Position numbers and translations under genes: made by a program. From positions 1-48,940 of the forward strand of contig NZ_JAMQQG010000026.1 of NCBI RefSeq assembly GCF_023716925.1: a DNA stretch of 48,940 nucleotides, in the 5' to 3' direction. Positions within the stretch are counted from its first letter, which is position 1; each line of letters begins with the position of its first letter. Shown in pieces: positions 16,031 through 25,358 of the stretch. The notes beneath the pieces were generated by a model. The model ran no database searches and was not told the DNA's origin. It worked only from the letters and a program-made list of their open reading frames with translations. The stretch comes from Frankia sp. R82 (GTDB taxonomy: Bacteria > Actinomycetota > Actinomycetes > Frankiales > Frankiaceae).

Positions 16031-16534
16031 TCAGCGGTGCGCCAGCTGCGCGACGTCACCGATGCGGCCGAACAGTTCCTTGGCCTGCAGTTTCGAGTCC
16101 TCGGCGACATCCGCCGCGTCGGCGAGCTGCCGTTCGTCGAACCAGCGCACCTGGGTCTCCGGCAGCTCCACATCCCCGTCCCAGAACGCGACGAAAACAT
16201 GATCGACATGTACATGCCGTGCGGCGCAGTGGTTGTCCGGACTTGCCGCCATCTCGACGATCCACCACGGTGCGATCACCGGCCGGTGCGGGAAGCCGTC
16301 GGGCAGGGGTGTCGCCAGGCCAGCCACCAGCCGGACGCGGCAGCCAAGTTCCTCCTCGACCTCCCGGACCGCGGCCTCCGCGGCGCTCTCGTACGCCTCG
16401 ACATGACCACCGGGCGGCAGCCAGCCGCCGAACCGCGGATGCCACATCATCGCCACCTGCCAGGCCGCGTCCTCGCCCCGACGGAACACGAAAACCGTCG
16501 CCGTCGCCTCCTTCGCCACCGCCTCCTTGCTCAT
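16031..16534 (-). CDS. NUDIX hydrolase
   Basis: A protein of 167 residues from the ATG at 16534 (MSKEAVAKEATATVF); the frame upstream is not protein-like. The NUDIX box is complete: GGHVEAYESAAEAAVREVEEELG-type spacing (Gx5Ex7REVxEEELG) starting near residue 46, preceded by HPRFGGWLPPG. These enzymes cleave nucleoside diphosphates linked to another group. It is the only minus-strand gene within the plus-strand biosynthetic series. It may act on a pathway nucleotide or be a house-cleaning enzyme. Confidence 0.9.
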   Translation of the reverse strand: MSKEAVAKEATATVFVFRRGEDAAWQVAMMWHPRFGGWLPPGGHVEAYESAAEAAVREVEEELGCRVRLVAGLATPLPDGFPHRPVIAPWWIVEMAASPDNHCAARHVHVDHVFVAFWDGDVELPETQVRWFDERQLADAADVAEDSKLQAKELFGRIGDVAQLAHR

Positions 16535-16704
16535 CGGACCTGCCTTTCCACCATCGGCCGCACCGGCGCTGTCGTAGGAATGGCGCGAGCCTCCCATACC
16601 GCGTCTGCCCGTCTTCGGCCGCAATCCCACGCACCCACGCGGGGACACCCGAAACGTCGGCGCACCCAGACCCAGCAGCTTCGGACCCAGTGCGGGAGGT
16701 GGCC

Positions 16705-17577
16705 ATGGAGGCCGTCTGGAACGGAATTCTGACCTGCGACTACGAACGAACCCGGCCGCAGGCCAGCCGCCTGGAATGGGATCTCTACACCACCTCCCTG
16801 ATCAGCTGGCCCACGATTCTCATGGACGATCCGAGGCCCTACGGCCGGCTGCGCCGCGCGGGCATCGTCGACATCCCCGAGCCCACCCACCGCGACCTGA
16901 CCAGCACCTGGCACCGCCAGCTCGCCAGCCTGCGCTACACCGACCACCTGATCGCCCGCACCACCCGCGACCGCACCGTCGCCCGCGCTGCTCTGGACCG
17001 TGTGGACGACGCCCGCCGGCGCCAGGACGTCGACGACCTCACCCGGGCGCTCGCAGCGACCACCGCGGCCTTCATCAGGGTGAACGCCACGCACATCGTC
17101 AACTGGCTGCTTCCCGAGCAGCACTGGGAACGCCTGCTCACCGGCATCTTCGGCTCGTCCGACACGGCGCTCACCTGCCTGTCGGCGCTGCAACTCCCGG
17201 CCGCACCCGGGCACATCCTGGCCACCTACCTGCAGCCGCGTCACCCGCCCGTGGCAGCAGCCGCATCCGGCGTGGTGGCAACGGCCCGACCGCAGGCCTC
17301 CACCGACCGGCCCGCGGACCTGCATGCCCGCCGCACCCGGGCCGCCAGCCGCCGCGAGGCCTGGACCACCGCCGCCCTGCTCGCTACCGCCGGCACCGAC
17401 ACCGTGGTCACCGAGGTCCGCGCGCTGAGCCGTCTTCTCAGCTGGGCAGCCGACAGCGAGGAACGGCGCAACGAACTCCGCGGACGCCTTCTCGCCGCTG
17501 CCCACGCCTGGTGCGCCCTCACCAACACCGACCGCAACCAGATCACCGCGGCCGACCTCCTGGGAGAACCCCGATGA
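16705..17577 (+). CDS. All-helical protein coupled to a PEP-synthase-like phosphotransferase
   Basis: A protein of 290 residues with no recognised family. The start is the ATG at 16705 with GGGAGG just upstream. It begins MEAVWNGILTCDYERTRP and is almost wholly helical (TSTWHRQLASLRYTDHLI, TAAFIRVNATHIVNWLL, then an Arg/Ala-rich second half). It has no signal peptide or clear membrane span. The stop overlaps the next gene as ATGA. In rifampin phosphotransferase and its relatives a large helical substrate-binding domain lies between the ATP-binding and swivelling histidine domains; that domain is missing from the next protein. I suggest that this gene encodes it as a separate subunit. That is inference; sequence homology is not established. 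Confidence 0.7.
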   Translation: MEAVWNGILTCDYERTRPQASRLEWDLYTTSLISWPTILMDDPRPYGRLRRAGIVDIPEPTHRDLTSTWHRQLASLRYTDHLIARTTRDRTVARAALDRVDDARRRQDVDDLTRALAATTAAFIRVNATHIVNWLLPEQHWERLLTGIFGSSDTALTCLSALQLPAAPGHILATYLQPRHPPVAAAASGVVATARPQASTDRPADLHARRTRAASRREAWTTAALLATAGTDTVVTEVRALSRLLSWAADSEERRNELRGRLLAAAHAWCALTNTDRNQITAADLLGEPR

Positions 17578-19214
17578 CCTTTGCTGAGGTGACCGGCCTC
17601 GCCGATGCCACCGACCGGGCCAGGCACGGACGCAAGGCCGCGGCCCTCGCGACCCTGATCGCCCAGGGGCTTCCGGTGCCCGACGGGCTCGTCCTGCCCG
17701 CCGACCTCACCGACGCGCAGATCGAAGGGGCGGTCCCTGACATCGTGGCCTGGGCCAGGTCCCACGCCGTCCGATTCGGCCTTGTCGTTCGGTCCTCGGC
17801 GCCCGAGGAGGACGGCCCGCAGGCGTCGTTCGCCGGCCTCTATGCCTCGCGCTTCACGCGCATCCGTCCCCCAGCGCTGCTCGCCGCCATCCGCGAGGTA
17901 CGCGCCGGCGCGACCGCCCCCGCTGTCGCCGCCTACGCCGCGCACCGCCATATCCACCTCACCGGCCGCCTTGCCGTCCTCATCCAACCCGCGATCCGCG
18001 CCCGCGCCGCCGGAGTGCTCGCCGCGGACTTCGATCCCACGGGACGCCTGCGACGGTGGGCGTTGGACGCCGTGCACGGCCTTGCGGTGCCCGTGGTCAA
18101 CGGAAGCCAGCGCGGCGAACATCATCACAGCGACCGGGACAGCCCGGTCCCCGCCGAGCAGGACGTTCTGCTGCTCCCCGGCACCGCCCGTGAGCTACGC
18201 CGACCCCCCGGCGAATGGATCGAGCTGCCCGCAGAGAAAGGACTACCGCCGCACCGGGTCAAGATCCAGACTTCTGCCGACGGCCTGCTTCAGCTCCATG
18301 CGACCCTCCAGGCGGAGGGCCATCCCCTCGTCACCCCGCCGACTCGGGACCGCCTGCTTCGCCTCGCTGGCCGGGCCGCCGCGGCCCTGGGCCTCGACCA
18401 GATCGACATCGAGTGGGCCGCCACCGGCGGCCGGACCCTCTACATCCTTCAGGCCCGCCCGCTCACCGGACCCATCCCCGAGCCTCACACAGACACTCCC
18501 TCCGACGACGACGCGGCCTGGCACGGTATCCCGGCATCGCCCGGCCGGGGTGGCGGTCCCGCCCACCATGTGCGCGCGGCGGCGGCCACCCCAGCCGGCG
18601 GGGCTGGCGGCGCTGTGATCATCTGCGACAACATCGGCCCTGATGCCCTCGACGCTCTCCTCGCCGGCCCGGCGGCAATCGCCGCGACCTCCGGCGGGCC
18701 GCTCTCCCACGCAGCCATCGTTGCCCGCGAGCTCGGCGTCCCCTGCGTCACCGCCCTGCCCGCCGACCTACACACGATCAAGCCGGGAACCCTGCTCACC
18801 GTCGATGGAACAGCGGGAACCGTCCAGATCACCGCCGTCCCGGAAGCATCATCGGACCGGCAGCGCACGTCACTCGCGGACGCAGCCGTCGTGACCTCGG
18901 CCCTGCCGGCCCGTCCACCCGACGACGGACGCCAAGCGACGATCCTCCTCTATCTGCCCGGCGGGGCGTTACCGTTTCTGCCAAACGACGCCGAGGGAGC
19001 CTCATGTCCGGCGGAACCACCCATCGGCGTTCTGCAGCCCAGCGACCAGCCACCGCTGCCGCCCTTGCCGGCCGGATACCAGGAGCACCGGGTGGAAGGA
19101 CTCGGCAGGCTCGCCTGGCCAAGCAGCGCCGGCCCGTTGCCCAGCCGGTTGGTCGTCCTCAATCTCGAGAACCTGATCTACGAGAGGCCGACTGGAGCCG
19201 TCGGGCCGCTATGA
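17574..19214 (+). CDS. PEP-synthase / rifampin-phosphotransferase-like enzyme
   Basis: A protein of 546 residues. The N-terminal ATP-grasp (PPDK_N) domain covers about residues 1-310: the Lys/Gly-rich opening GRKAAALATLIAQGLPVPDG, VVRSSAPEEDGPQASFAGLY near 80, LAVLIQPAIRARAAGVLAAD, and DIEWAATGGRTLYILQARPL. The swivelling phosphohistidine domain follows with TSGGPLSHAAIVARELG, His379 being the phosphate carrier. The last 120 residues are of unknown type. There is no C-terminal PEP-binding TIM barrel, so it is not a full PEP synthase; the layout is closest to antibiotic phosphotransferases of the Rph type without their middle domain. Roles could be phosphorylation of the cluster product (self-protection) or of an intermediate. 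It is coupled to the helical protein by an ATGA overlap. Confidence 0.85.
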   Translation: MTFAEVTGLADATDRARHGRKAAALATLIAQGLPVPDGLVLPADLTDAQIEGAVPDIVAWARSHAVRFGLVVRSSAPEEDGPQASFAGLYASRFTRIRPPALLAAIREVRAGATAPAVAAYAAHRHIHLTGRLAVLIQPAIRARAAGVLAADFDPTGRLRRWALDAVHGLAVPVVNGSQRGEHHHSDRDSPVPAEQDVLLLPGTARELRRPPGEWIELPAEKGLPPHRVKIQTSADGLLQLHATLQAEGHPLVTPPTRDRLLRLAGRAAAALGLDQIDIEWAATGGRTLYILQARPLTGPIPEPHTDTPSDDDAAWHGIPASPGRGGGPAHHVRAAAATPAGGAGGAVIICDNIGPDALDALLAGPAAIAATSGGPLSHAAIVARELGVPCVTALPADLHTIKPGTLLTVDGTAGTVQITAVPEASSDRQRTSLADAAVVTSALPARPPDDGRQATILLYLPGGALPFLPNDAEGASCPAEPPIGVLQPSDQPPLPPLPAGYQEHRVEGLGRLAWPSSAGPLPSRLVVLNLENLIYERPTGAVGPL

Positions 19215-19318
19215 ACTTCCCGCAACGATGCCCTGGTCGATGTGGTCACACATCTGCATCCGAAACCATCAATCGCTTTCGGCCTGTCGATGTCGCTATT
19301 CATGCTATGCTCAGTACG

Positions 19319-19347
19319 CCTCGCCAGCACCCCCCGAGCTGGCGGGG
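19319..19347. terminator. GC-rich hairpin between convergent genes
   Basis: CCTCGCCAGC and GCTGGCGGGG can pair as a stem of about 10 bp (one wobble) around a 9-nt loop. It lies between two converging genes (ends at 19214 and 19410). No clear T-run is present, so it is a probable bidirectional, GC-type terminator. Confidence 0.5.
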
Positions 19348-19409
19348 CGCTTCATTGTGCGGGTTCAGGCTTCCACGCGAGTGGCCGACGAAACTGCACC
19401 CCGCCCGCG

Positions 19410-20738
19410 TCAGAGCGGTTCGATTTCCACCTCTGTTCCTGCGCTCGATGGTTCCACGCGATGTGAGTGGCTCCATACCTGGCCGAGGACCGGGTCGCGT
19501 GGGGGTAGTTCACGTTCCGGGCCGAGGACCGGCCCCTGCGGGCCGGCGTCGACCGTGGCGAACCCGCTGAGGCTGACGAGAACCTCGCCCTCCTGCAGGT
19601 GAATGCCGGCCTCGGTGCGAGTTGCGACGAGATCGTCGATCGATGGCCAAAAACTGCCGGAGATCGGCTCAATGTCCTGTGCGCTCAGCCTGACGGTCGA
19701 CTCGGCGAGATCATCAGCCTGGATCTCGTACCAGGGAACGTCAGCTCTCGCAAAGGTACGGACCACCGTTCCCGTGGTAACGGTGTGATGGTCAATCGTT
19801 CGAACTCGAGAACCGTAGGAGAGGATCGGCTCGATGCCGCTGCTCGGCGCTTGCAGCGTCGGCACGAGGTCATCTGCGGAGAGAATCAGGAATGCGTCAG
19901 GATGTTCCCTCAGCGGGTGCCCCGGAATTCTGGAAATCTCGGGATGGACTGCGTACCATGTGGCGCCGTTTGCGTCGGTGATCGTGTCCGTGACGGTCAC
20001 CGTGATATCTGTGGGCCGGCCGTCCTTGCCGACAAGTGCGACCCGTGTTCCCTGGGGATACGGGGATGCTGGTAGCGCAATGGACCGTAGCAGATCCTTC
20101 CCGTGAGCTGCGACAGCGCTTTGCTGGCGCGCTGTCAGGGTGCTCGGCGCCCGGCCGGTGATCGCATGCGCTGCCACTTGGCGGACCAGCTCGTCGTCCT
20201 CGGCGTCCAACTCCTGGGAGACGGGCACATTGTCGGCAGCAGTCAGGTCGGAGTCCAGCCACAGCCGATAGGAGACCGCCTGCGCGGCAGCTGGGCCGGC
20301 GGTGAGGCTGACGATCTCGATGCGATGGCTGCCGTCCTCCCAGGTCCGCAGTGGGGCGTTGTCGTGCAGGATTCTGCCGTACGTGGCGAACCCGGCCCCG
20401 GGCATCAGCACAGGGCTGGTCCGAGTCGGCCGCCACCTGTCACGATCAGCCGAGGGAAAGTCGTTCGCGGCCGCTGGAGCAGCGTCGATGGTTTGTGCTG
20501 GTGCCGCGAGGACAGCCTGGTACATGGATTCCGGTATCACGAATCCGAGTGACTCCTCGAGTCTCCAGCGGGGGGCGGCCACGCGGTACGTGGCCTCTAC
20601 CGGCTCGGTTCGCGTGCCCGTCGGGTAAAGCTCTGCGACGACGATCGGAGAGGCAGCCGATCGGGCATGGTGCAGTTCCCAGTACGCCCCATCGACGTGG
20701 ATGAAGACCGGCGGAGAAGGCTTCGGTGTCGAAGACAT
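19410..20738 (-). CDS. Protein of unrecognised family (paralogue 2 of 3), last gene of the type IV secretion operon
   Basis: A protein of 442 residues, start ATG at 20738. It is homologous to 2134-3777 along most of its length: EESLGFVIPESMYQAVL near residue 57, YGRILHDNAPLRTWEDG, YRLWLDSDLTAADNV, LTARQQSAVAAHGKDLL, SPYPQGTRVAL, IPGHPLREHP and LSYGSRVRTIDH near 300. It lacks the unique tail of the first copy and ends in VEIEPL. There is no signal peptide or membrane segment. It begins 6 bp after the VirB4-like ATPase gene, so it is transcribed with the transfer operon. This is the best clue to the family's job: a soluble component, substrate or accessory of the secretion system. Function is otherwise unknown. 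Confidence 0.85.
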   Translation of the reverse strand: MSSTPKPSPPVFIHVDGAYWELHHARSAASPIVVAELYPTGTRTEPVEATYRVAAPRWRLEESLGFVIPESMYQAVLAAPAQTIDAAPAAANDFPSADRDRWRPTRTSPVLMPGAGFATYGRILHDNAPLRTWEDGSHRIEIVSLTAGPAAAQAVSYRLWLDSDLTAADNVPVSQELDAEDDELVRQVAAHAITGRAPSTLTARQQSAVAAHGKDLLRSIALPASPYPQGTRVALVGKDGRPTDITVTVTDTITDANGATWYAVHPEISRIPGHPLREHPDAFLILSADDLVPTLQAPSSGIEPILSYGSRVRTIDHHTVTTGTVVRTFARADVPWYEIQADDLAESTVRLSAQDIEPISGSFWPSIDDLVATRTEAGIHLQEGEVLVSLSGFATVDAGPQGPVLGPERELPPRDPVLGQVWSHSHRVEPSSAGTEVEIEPL

Positions 20739-20744
20739 CAGAAA

Positions 20745-22091
20745 TCAAGATCCGGTCATGGCATGGTCGGTGTCGCAGAGGTCCCATTCCCAGGGGGCGA
20801 CTACGTGATCCACGATGGCCGACTGCGTACCGACCTTCCACAGCGCCTGGAACGGCTGCAGAGATCGGAGCAGCGTTGCTTCGGTGCTGGTGAGGCCGAG
20901 GTCGGCGAGCAGGCCCCGGATCTGTTCGGGATTCTGGTGAAGAAAGACCCGGACGCTGGTCGTCGTCAGCAGCCCCTCGGCAATCTTCGCTGCGGCGGAG
21001 CCGTCGTCGACCTGGCTGCGCAGGTCGCTCAGCGCGTGCGTGATGAGGATGTTCGCCGCCCCCCACTGCCGTCCAAGCCGCCACTGGTCCTGCAGGAAGC
21101 GGGTGATCGCGAGGTCCTCGAGGGCCATCCAGGCCTCGTCGACGATGGTCAGCTTGTGCCGGTCACGGCTGCCGTACATCGCACCCTGCAGCCAGCCTGC
21201 GGCGGCGGCCAGCACGAGGCGCAGCGTGCGGCGGCGCGACAGCAACGCGGACAGGTCGACGATGAGTCCGGGTGCTCGGGCCCAGTCCAGGTCGACGCTG
21301 GTCGCGGTGTCGCAGATGCCCCGCAGGTCATCCTCGACGAGCAGGGCGACCGCGTCGAGCAGCGGCCGGCGCCGGTCGGCGAGCTCGTCCGGGGTGGTGT
21401 TGAGATCGTCGGCAAGGCTGGCCGGGGGTTCGGCGAGCAGGCGGCGCAGGTCGGGCAGGGTCGGGTCCGGCGTTCCGGCAGCGGTGAGCAGGCGCAGGCT
21501 CTCGTGCAGGATGCGCCGCTCGCCGGCCGGCAGGTTCGTGCGGTTCGTCGCGATGGCGACCAGTGCGGCCGCGACGCCGACCCGGTGGGCGAGCAGGTCC
21601 TCGTCGGCCGCGGCGGCGCGCGCCGGGCCGAGGTCGAAAGGGTTCACCCGGACGTCCCCGCCGTGGCGGAGCCGGAGCACGGCCCAGCCGAGAGCCTCCC
21701 CCAGACGGGCCCACTCGCCCTTCGGGTCCAGGACCGCGGTGAACCGGGTGGGGGTGAGTGCGGTGGATCGGTAGACGAGCGTTTTGGCGATCGCGCTCTT
21801 CCCATAGGCGCCGGCGCCGCACAGCACCATGTTGGGTCCCTGCACGAGGCCCTCCCGATAGGCCTCGTGCAGGTCGAAGAAGAACCCGCCGCCGCCCAGC
21901 CGGTTGCCGCCGAGGAAGGCTCCGGCCACCCCGAGCCGGGCGCCGATCCGCCCCGGGTACAGAACACACAGGTGCGCTGTGGTGGCAAGATCCCGGGGCA
22001 GCGTCAGGCGGTGCCGTGCGAACCCGGCCGTGGACCGACGGCCCACGTCGCGTCCTGCTCCGCCTGGCCGGTGGCCGCTACCGGACGGCAT
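20745..22091 (-). CDS. VirB4-like type IV secretion ATPase
   Basis: A protein of 448 residues from the ATG at 22091, preceded by AGGGA; a GTG at 22121 would add 10 residues. It has the Walker A loop GAGAYGKSAIAKT near residue 92 and the Walker B strand LTIVDEAWMAL, with DPKGEWARLG and VNPFDLGP between them, as in the ATPase half of VirB4/TraC proteins. QWGAANILITHALSDL follows, the usual sensor segment. It lacks the large N-terminal domain of VirB4 (about 800 residues in total); in actinobacteria that part is supplied by the separate SCO6880-type protein encoded just upstream, with which it overlaps. It powers assembly or substrate transfer at the inner face of the membrane. Confidence 0.9.
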   Translation of the reverse strand: MPSGSGHRPGGAGRDVGRRSTAGFARHRLTLPRDLATTAHLCVLYPGRIGARLGVAGAFLGGNRLGGGGFFFDLHEAYREGLVQGPNMVLCGAGAYGKSAIAKTLVYRSTALTPTRFTAVLDPKGEWARLGEALGWAVLRLRHGGDVRVNPFDLGPARAAAADEDLLAHRVGVAAALVAIATNRTNLPAGERRILHESLRLLTAAGTPDPTLPDLRRLLAEPPASLADDLNTTPDELADRRRPLLDAVALLVEDDLRGICDTATSVDLDWARAPGLIVDLSALLSRRRTLRLVLAAAAGWLQGAMYGSRDRHKLTIVDEAWMALEDLAITRFLQDQWRLGRQWGAANILITHALSDLRSQVDDGSAAAKIAEGLLTTTSVRVFLHQNPEQIRGLLADLGLTSTEATLLRSLQPFQALWKVGTQSAIVDHVVAPWEWDLCDTDHAMTGS

Positions 22092-23622
22092 TGCGTAGTC
22101 CCTGGCTTGGTGCGCGTCCACCGGGAAGGCTCGCGGCCCACGCGCGATCGTGCCGGCCGTGCAATGCGCGCAGCTCGGTGATGCCGGTCTGCGCGGCCCG
22201 GTCCATCAGGCGCCGGCTGGCCTCGTCGAGTTCCTCCAGCGTGTGTGCGGCCACCCCGGCCAGGGCCAGGTAGCCGAACTCGGCATGCCCGCTCTGCAGT
22301 TCGACCTCCCGCTGGTCCACCGCGCTCTGGGCGCTCGCGAGATGCGTCGGGACGCGGAAGCCGTACCGTTCCCGGGCGGCGACAGCGGACTCGACCTGCA
22401 CGGCATCCGAGGTGATGCGTCGCCGCGACGAACGCGACGAGATCGGCTCGCACAGGATCGCCAGTGTGTGCATGCCGTCCGGCTCGAACAGCAGCGGATC
22501 CAACCAGCCCGGTTGCAGCTGGGACCCGGGCCACTGCGTCACCCAGAACATGCGGTGCCAGACGTCGTCGACGCGGACCGCATCCCACCGGTTGAGCAGC
22601 GACAGGGGGCCGGCGTGCACCCCGGCGAGCGGACTCGCGAGGCCGGCATGTTCGGCGAGGCCCCGCCGCGCGCCACGCTGGCGGCCGACCGCGCCCGGGT
22701 CGGCGCGGATCCGGAAAGCCTCGGCGATCGCGACCGGAGAGTCCGGCGCGCCGGCCACCAGGCCCGCGGACCGGCACTGCTCCAGCAGGGTCGACGCGGT
22801 GGCGACCGCCGCCTCGGCCGGGTCGGCGTGCCGGGGTAGCCGCCGCGTGTCAATGGTCACCCACAGGCGCAGATCATGGTCGGCCAGGGCCGGGCTGATC
22901 TGGTCGAGCAGCGCCTCATAGTGGATCGCCACCTGATCATGTTCGGGCTCGGCCGGGTGCTCGGCCCGCCGGCCAGCCAGCCACTGGCGGTGGGCGGTGA
23001 AGGAGGCCGGCGCCGAACACAGGGACCAGCCCAGCTGCACGACCGTGCTGTCCCGCGTGAGGTTCGCCAGCACCGCCGACCAGGCGCCCAGGCGTTGATG
23101 CTGGTCGGCGGGGTCGAGCAGCACGATCTCCGTGCCGCGCGCCGAGATCAGGACACTCATGGTGCCCAGGCGCCGGTCGCGAATGACGCCGATCGGCGTA
23201 ACGGAGTCCGTCGCCCCGGCCATAGCCGAGCGGGCCACACCGACGATCTCCAGGCCGGTGAGTACCGGTGGCAGTAGCACCGCCGGCGGCCCACCTCGTC
23301 TGCTCTCGATCGGCGCGGTTCGCGCCGCGGGCAGCGGTGCCCACCAGCGGTCCCGTCCACTCGCCCGCCGAGCAAGCTGGCGGGCGGCCAGGGGCAGCAC
23401 CTGATGTGCCGGTCCGCCCGGTGCCGGCAGCAGTGCCACCAGGCAACAGCCGGCCGCGACAGCCACACCGGCGAGCACCGATCCGGTCAGCAGCGGCAGG
23501 GCCAACAGCGCGATCAGGCCGAACACCAGCAGGCTCAGCGGCCCGACCTGCAGGCCGAGGAACGAGCCGTTCTGGCGACGCCGTGCCAGGCGGTACGTCG
23601 GCGCCGGGGAACTGTCTGTCAC
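22078..23622 (-). CDS. SCO6880-family type IV secretion membrane protein
   Basis: A protein of 514 residues. The N-terminus has two closely spaced membrane segments (LSLLVFGLIALLALPLL and VLAGVAVAAGCCLVALLPA, about residues 28-66), the PrgI-like arrangement of the SCO6880 family. The cytoplasmic remainder includes the HRMFWVTQWP and ILCEPISSRSSRRRI segments, which resemble the N-terminal region of VirB4 proteins. It is encoded between the VirB6-like and VirB4-like genes and overlaps both (4 nt upstream, 14 nt downstream). Together with the next gene it probably makes up a split VirB4-like module of the transfer apparatus. Confidence 0.85.
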   Translation of the reverse strand: MTDSSPAPTYRLARRRQNGSFLGLQVGPLSLLVFGLIALLALPLLTGSVLAGVAVAAGCCLVALLPAPGGPAHQVLPLAARQLARRASGRDRWWAPLPAARTAPIESRRGGPPAVLLPPVLTGLEIVGVARSAMAGATDSVTPIGVIRDRRLGTMSVLISARGTEIVLLDPADQHQRLGAWSAVLANLTRDSTVVQLGWSLCSAPASFTAHRQWLAGRRAEHPAEPEHDQVAIHYEALLDQISPALADHDLRLWVTIDTRRLPRHADPAEAAVATASTLLEQCRSAGLVAGAPDSPVAIAEAFRIRADPGAVGRQRGARRGLAEHAGLASPLAGVHAGPLSLLNRWDAVRVDDVWHRMFWVTQWPGSQLQPGWLDPLLFEPDGMHTLAILCEPISSRSSRRRITSDAVQVESAVAARERYGFRVPTHLASAQSAVDQREVELQSGHAEFGYLALAGVAAHTLEELDEASRRLMDRAAQTGITELRALHGRHDRAWAASLPGGRAPSQGLRNAVR

Positions 23623-25358
23623 GACAAGCCTCCTGGGGGACGAGACGAGCGAGGTGGCCGTGGTCTACGCGGCGGCGGCGACGGACCGCTGCCGCTCGAA
23701 CCTGGTGACGGCGAGGGGTCGACCAGCGTTCGTGCGCCGGACCCCGCCGAGCGGCGGCCCTGCCCGACGCTTTCGCCTTCTGGCGCCGCGGATCTCGGGC
23801 CTGAGGACTGCCCGGACCTTGCCGCCGGACCGGTCGACCGGCCACCCATCGGCCGCTCCCCGCCAGCGGTTCCCGCGGTGGCCGTCGCCAGCCGACGGGA
23901 CGGGCCCAGTCCGCCGCCTCCGGTCTGGGACGACGAACCCGGCGTCGCCGCGCCACGTCCGCCCATCCGCGACAGCGACGATCCCAGCGCCGACCCGAAG
24001 TAGGCGGTCTGCATCGCCTGCATCCCCGCGCGAAACGGCGCCCGGCTCAGGCCCTGGGCGATCACGGCCTGCTCCATGGACGGGATCATCCGCCAGACAA
24101 TCCACGGCATAAAAGCCGCGATTCCGGCGATGGCCAGGCCCAGCAGAATGGCGGCCCAGTCGTCCCCACTGGCGGGGCTCGGGTTGCCGTTGATTTTCGC
24201 CAGATCGACCCCGACCCGCAGCGCAAGAAAGATCGCCGGTTTGATCATGACGATGGCGACCACCATCTCCACGGCTTTCCTCGCCGCACCACGCCCGGAC
24301 GCCGTGGTCATCGTCATGAAGGACAGCGGAGCCATCGCCACCGTCACATAGACAAGCGCCGTCCGGACGACCAGCTCAAGCGAGATCACCATGACCGCGA
24401 ACAGAACGAGCTGATTGAGAAGCAGGACACCGATGTTCGCGCCGGGCGTGGCCGCGTACGGCAGTATTGCGCCGGCCAGGTCGTCTGGCCTGAACTTGCT
24501 GGGTGGCAACATCCAGGTGGCGAGGACGTCGGAAACCTCCACGCCTTTGCTCACGGCCCAGGGGAATCCGAGAATGGAAAGGATCGCAACGACGACGTCA
24601 CGGGGCAGGCGAGCCAGAGCCTGCCCCGGTTCACCGGAGAACAGGCCGGTTATCACACTGAGGCTGATGCAGCCCATCAGGCCCAGGCAGGCAAACGAGG
24701 CGACATCATGATAAGCCCCGTGTTGGCCGATGAACTCCTCGGCGGTCACGCGGGGTGTCATGGATCGGTGCACGAATCCGGTCACCATCGATCGGGCGGC
24801 GTCGACAACATTCTCATTCAGCCAGGAAACGATCGCCTTGGCGGCGCTCGTCGCCAGACCATCAATGCTTCCCGTGATGCCGCCACGCAGCCAGCTCGAG
24901 ACGGACACGGGTTGCGCCGTGAAGCCTGCCGGTACGACGCCGAGCTGGCCGGCAGCCTCACCCGCCACCGGCCGTGTGCTCCGCAAGCCACTGATCCCCA
25001 CCGACGCCGCCGTCTGCGGTGATGTGGCCGGACCCAACGTCCATCCGGGCGCATGGACGAGTCCGGGCTGGCCGCAGTCCGAGCTCTGCCCGGGTACCGA
25101 CGGTGCAGGTGAACCTCCGCGCAGTTCCGACCAGAGCGCAACAACGCCAAGGGCGACGACCGCGAGCACCAGGGCAGCCGCCGCGTACCTGCGCAGCCGC
25201 CCACGTGCCTGGAGGTCCTGCTCCGGGTCTACTGCCGGTCCCACCGGCTCGGACGGTTCCGCTGATTCCACCTGGTCACACGGCTTCGCCAGCTCGGACG
25301 GCGACGGGGACGCCGGCTGCGCGGAGCTTCGTCGCCTGGCGCGATGGCGCCCGGTCAT
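23619..25358 (-). CDS. VirB6/TrbL-like polytopic membrane protein
   Basis: A protein of 579 residues. A cytoplasmic N-terminus is followed by one span (RRYAAAALVLAVVALGVVALW near 55-75) and an extracytoplasmic region. Several spans lie between about 220 and 420 (SFACLGLMGCISLSVITGLF, VLLLNQLVLFAVMVISLELV, TALVYVTVAMAPLSFM, AAILLGLAIAGIAAFMPWIV). The C-terminal 130 residues are Gly/Ser/Pro/Arg-rich and disordered. VirB6/TrbL proteins form the inner-membrane channel of type IV systems. It has 4-nt ATGA overlaps with both neighbours. The family call rests on topology and operon context rather than on a single sharp motif. Confidence 0.82.
   Translation of the reverse strand: MTGRHRARRRSSAQPASPSPSELAKPCDQVESAEPSEPVGPAVDPEQDLQARGRLRRYAAAALVLAVVALGVVALWSELRGGSPAPSVPGQSSDCGQPGLVHAPGWTLGPATSPQTAASVGISGLRSTRPVAGEAAGQLGVVPAGFTAQPVSVSSWLRGGITGSIDGLATSAAKAIVSWLNENVVDAARSMVTGFVHRSMTPRVTAEEFIGQHGAYHDVASFACLGLMGCISLSVITGLFSGEPGQALARLPRDVVVAILSILGFPWAVSKGVEVSDVLATWMLPPSKFRPDDLAGAILPYAATPGANIGVLLLNQLVLFAVMVISLELVVRTALVYVTVAMAPLSFMTMTTASGRGAARKAVEMVVAIVMIKPAIFLALRVGVDLAKINGNPSPASGDDWAAILLGLAIAGIAAFMPWIVWRMIPSMEQAVIAQGLSRAPFRAGMQAMQTAYFGSALGSSLSRMGGRGAATPGSSSQTGGGGLGPSRRLATATAGTAGGERPMGGRSTGPAARSGQSSGPRSAAPEGESVGQGRRSAGSGARTLVDPSPSPGSSGSGPSPPPRRPRPPRSSRPPGGLS

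Noticed and set aside
8094-19214. Dpd-type anti-phage 7-deazaguanine DNA modification system
   Set aside because: No DpdA-like transglycosylase and no other dpd-type DNA-processing genes are present; the phosphoribosyltransferase points to free nucleotide chemistry.
20667-22181. 504-codon plus-strand open frame opposite the VirB4 gene
   Set aside because: The minus strand encodes a protein with clear Walker A and B motifs; the plus frame is low-complexity and antisense to it.
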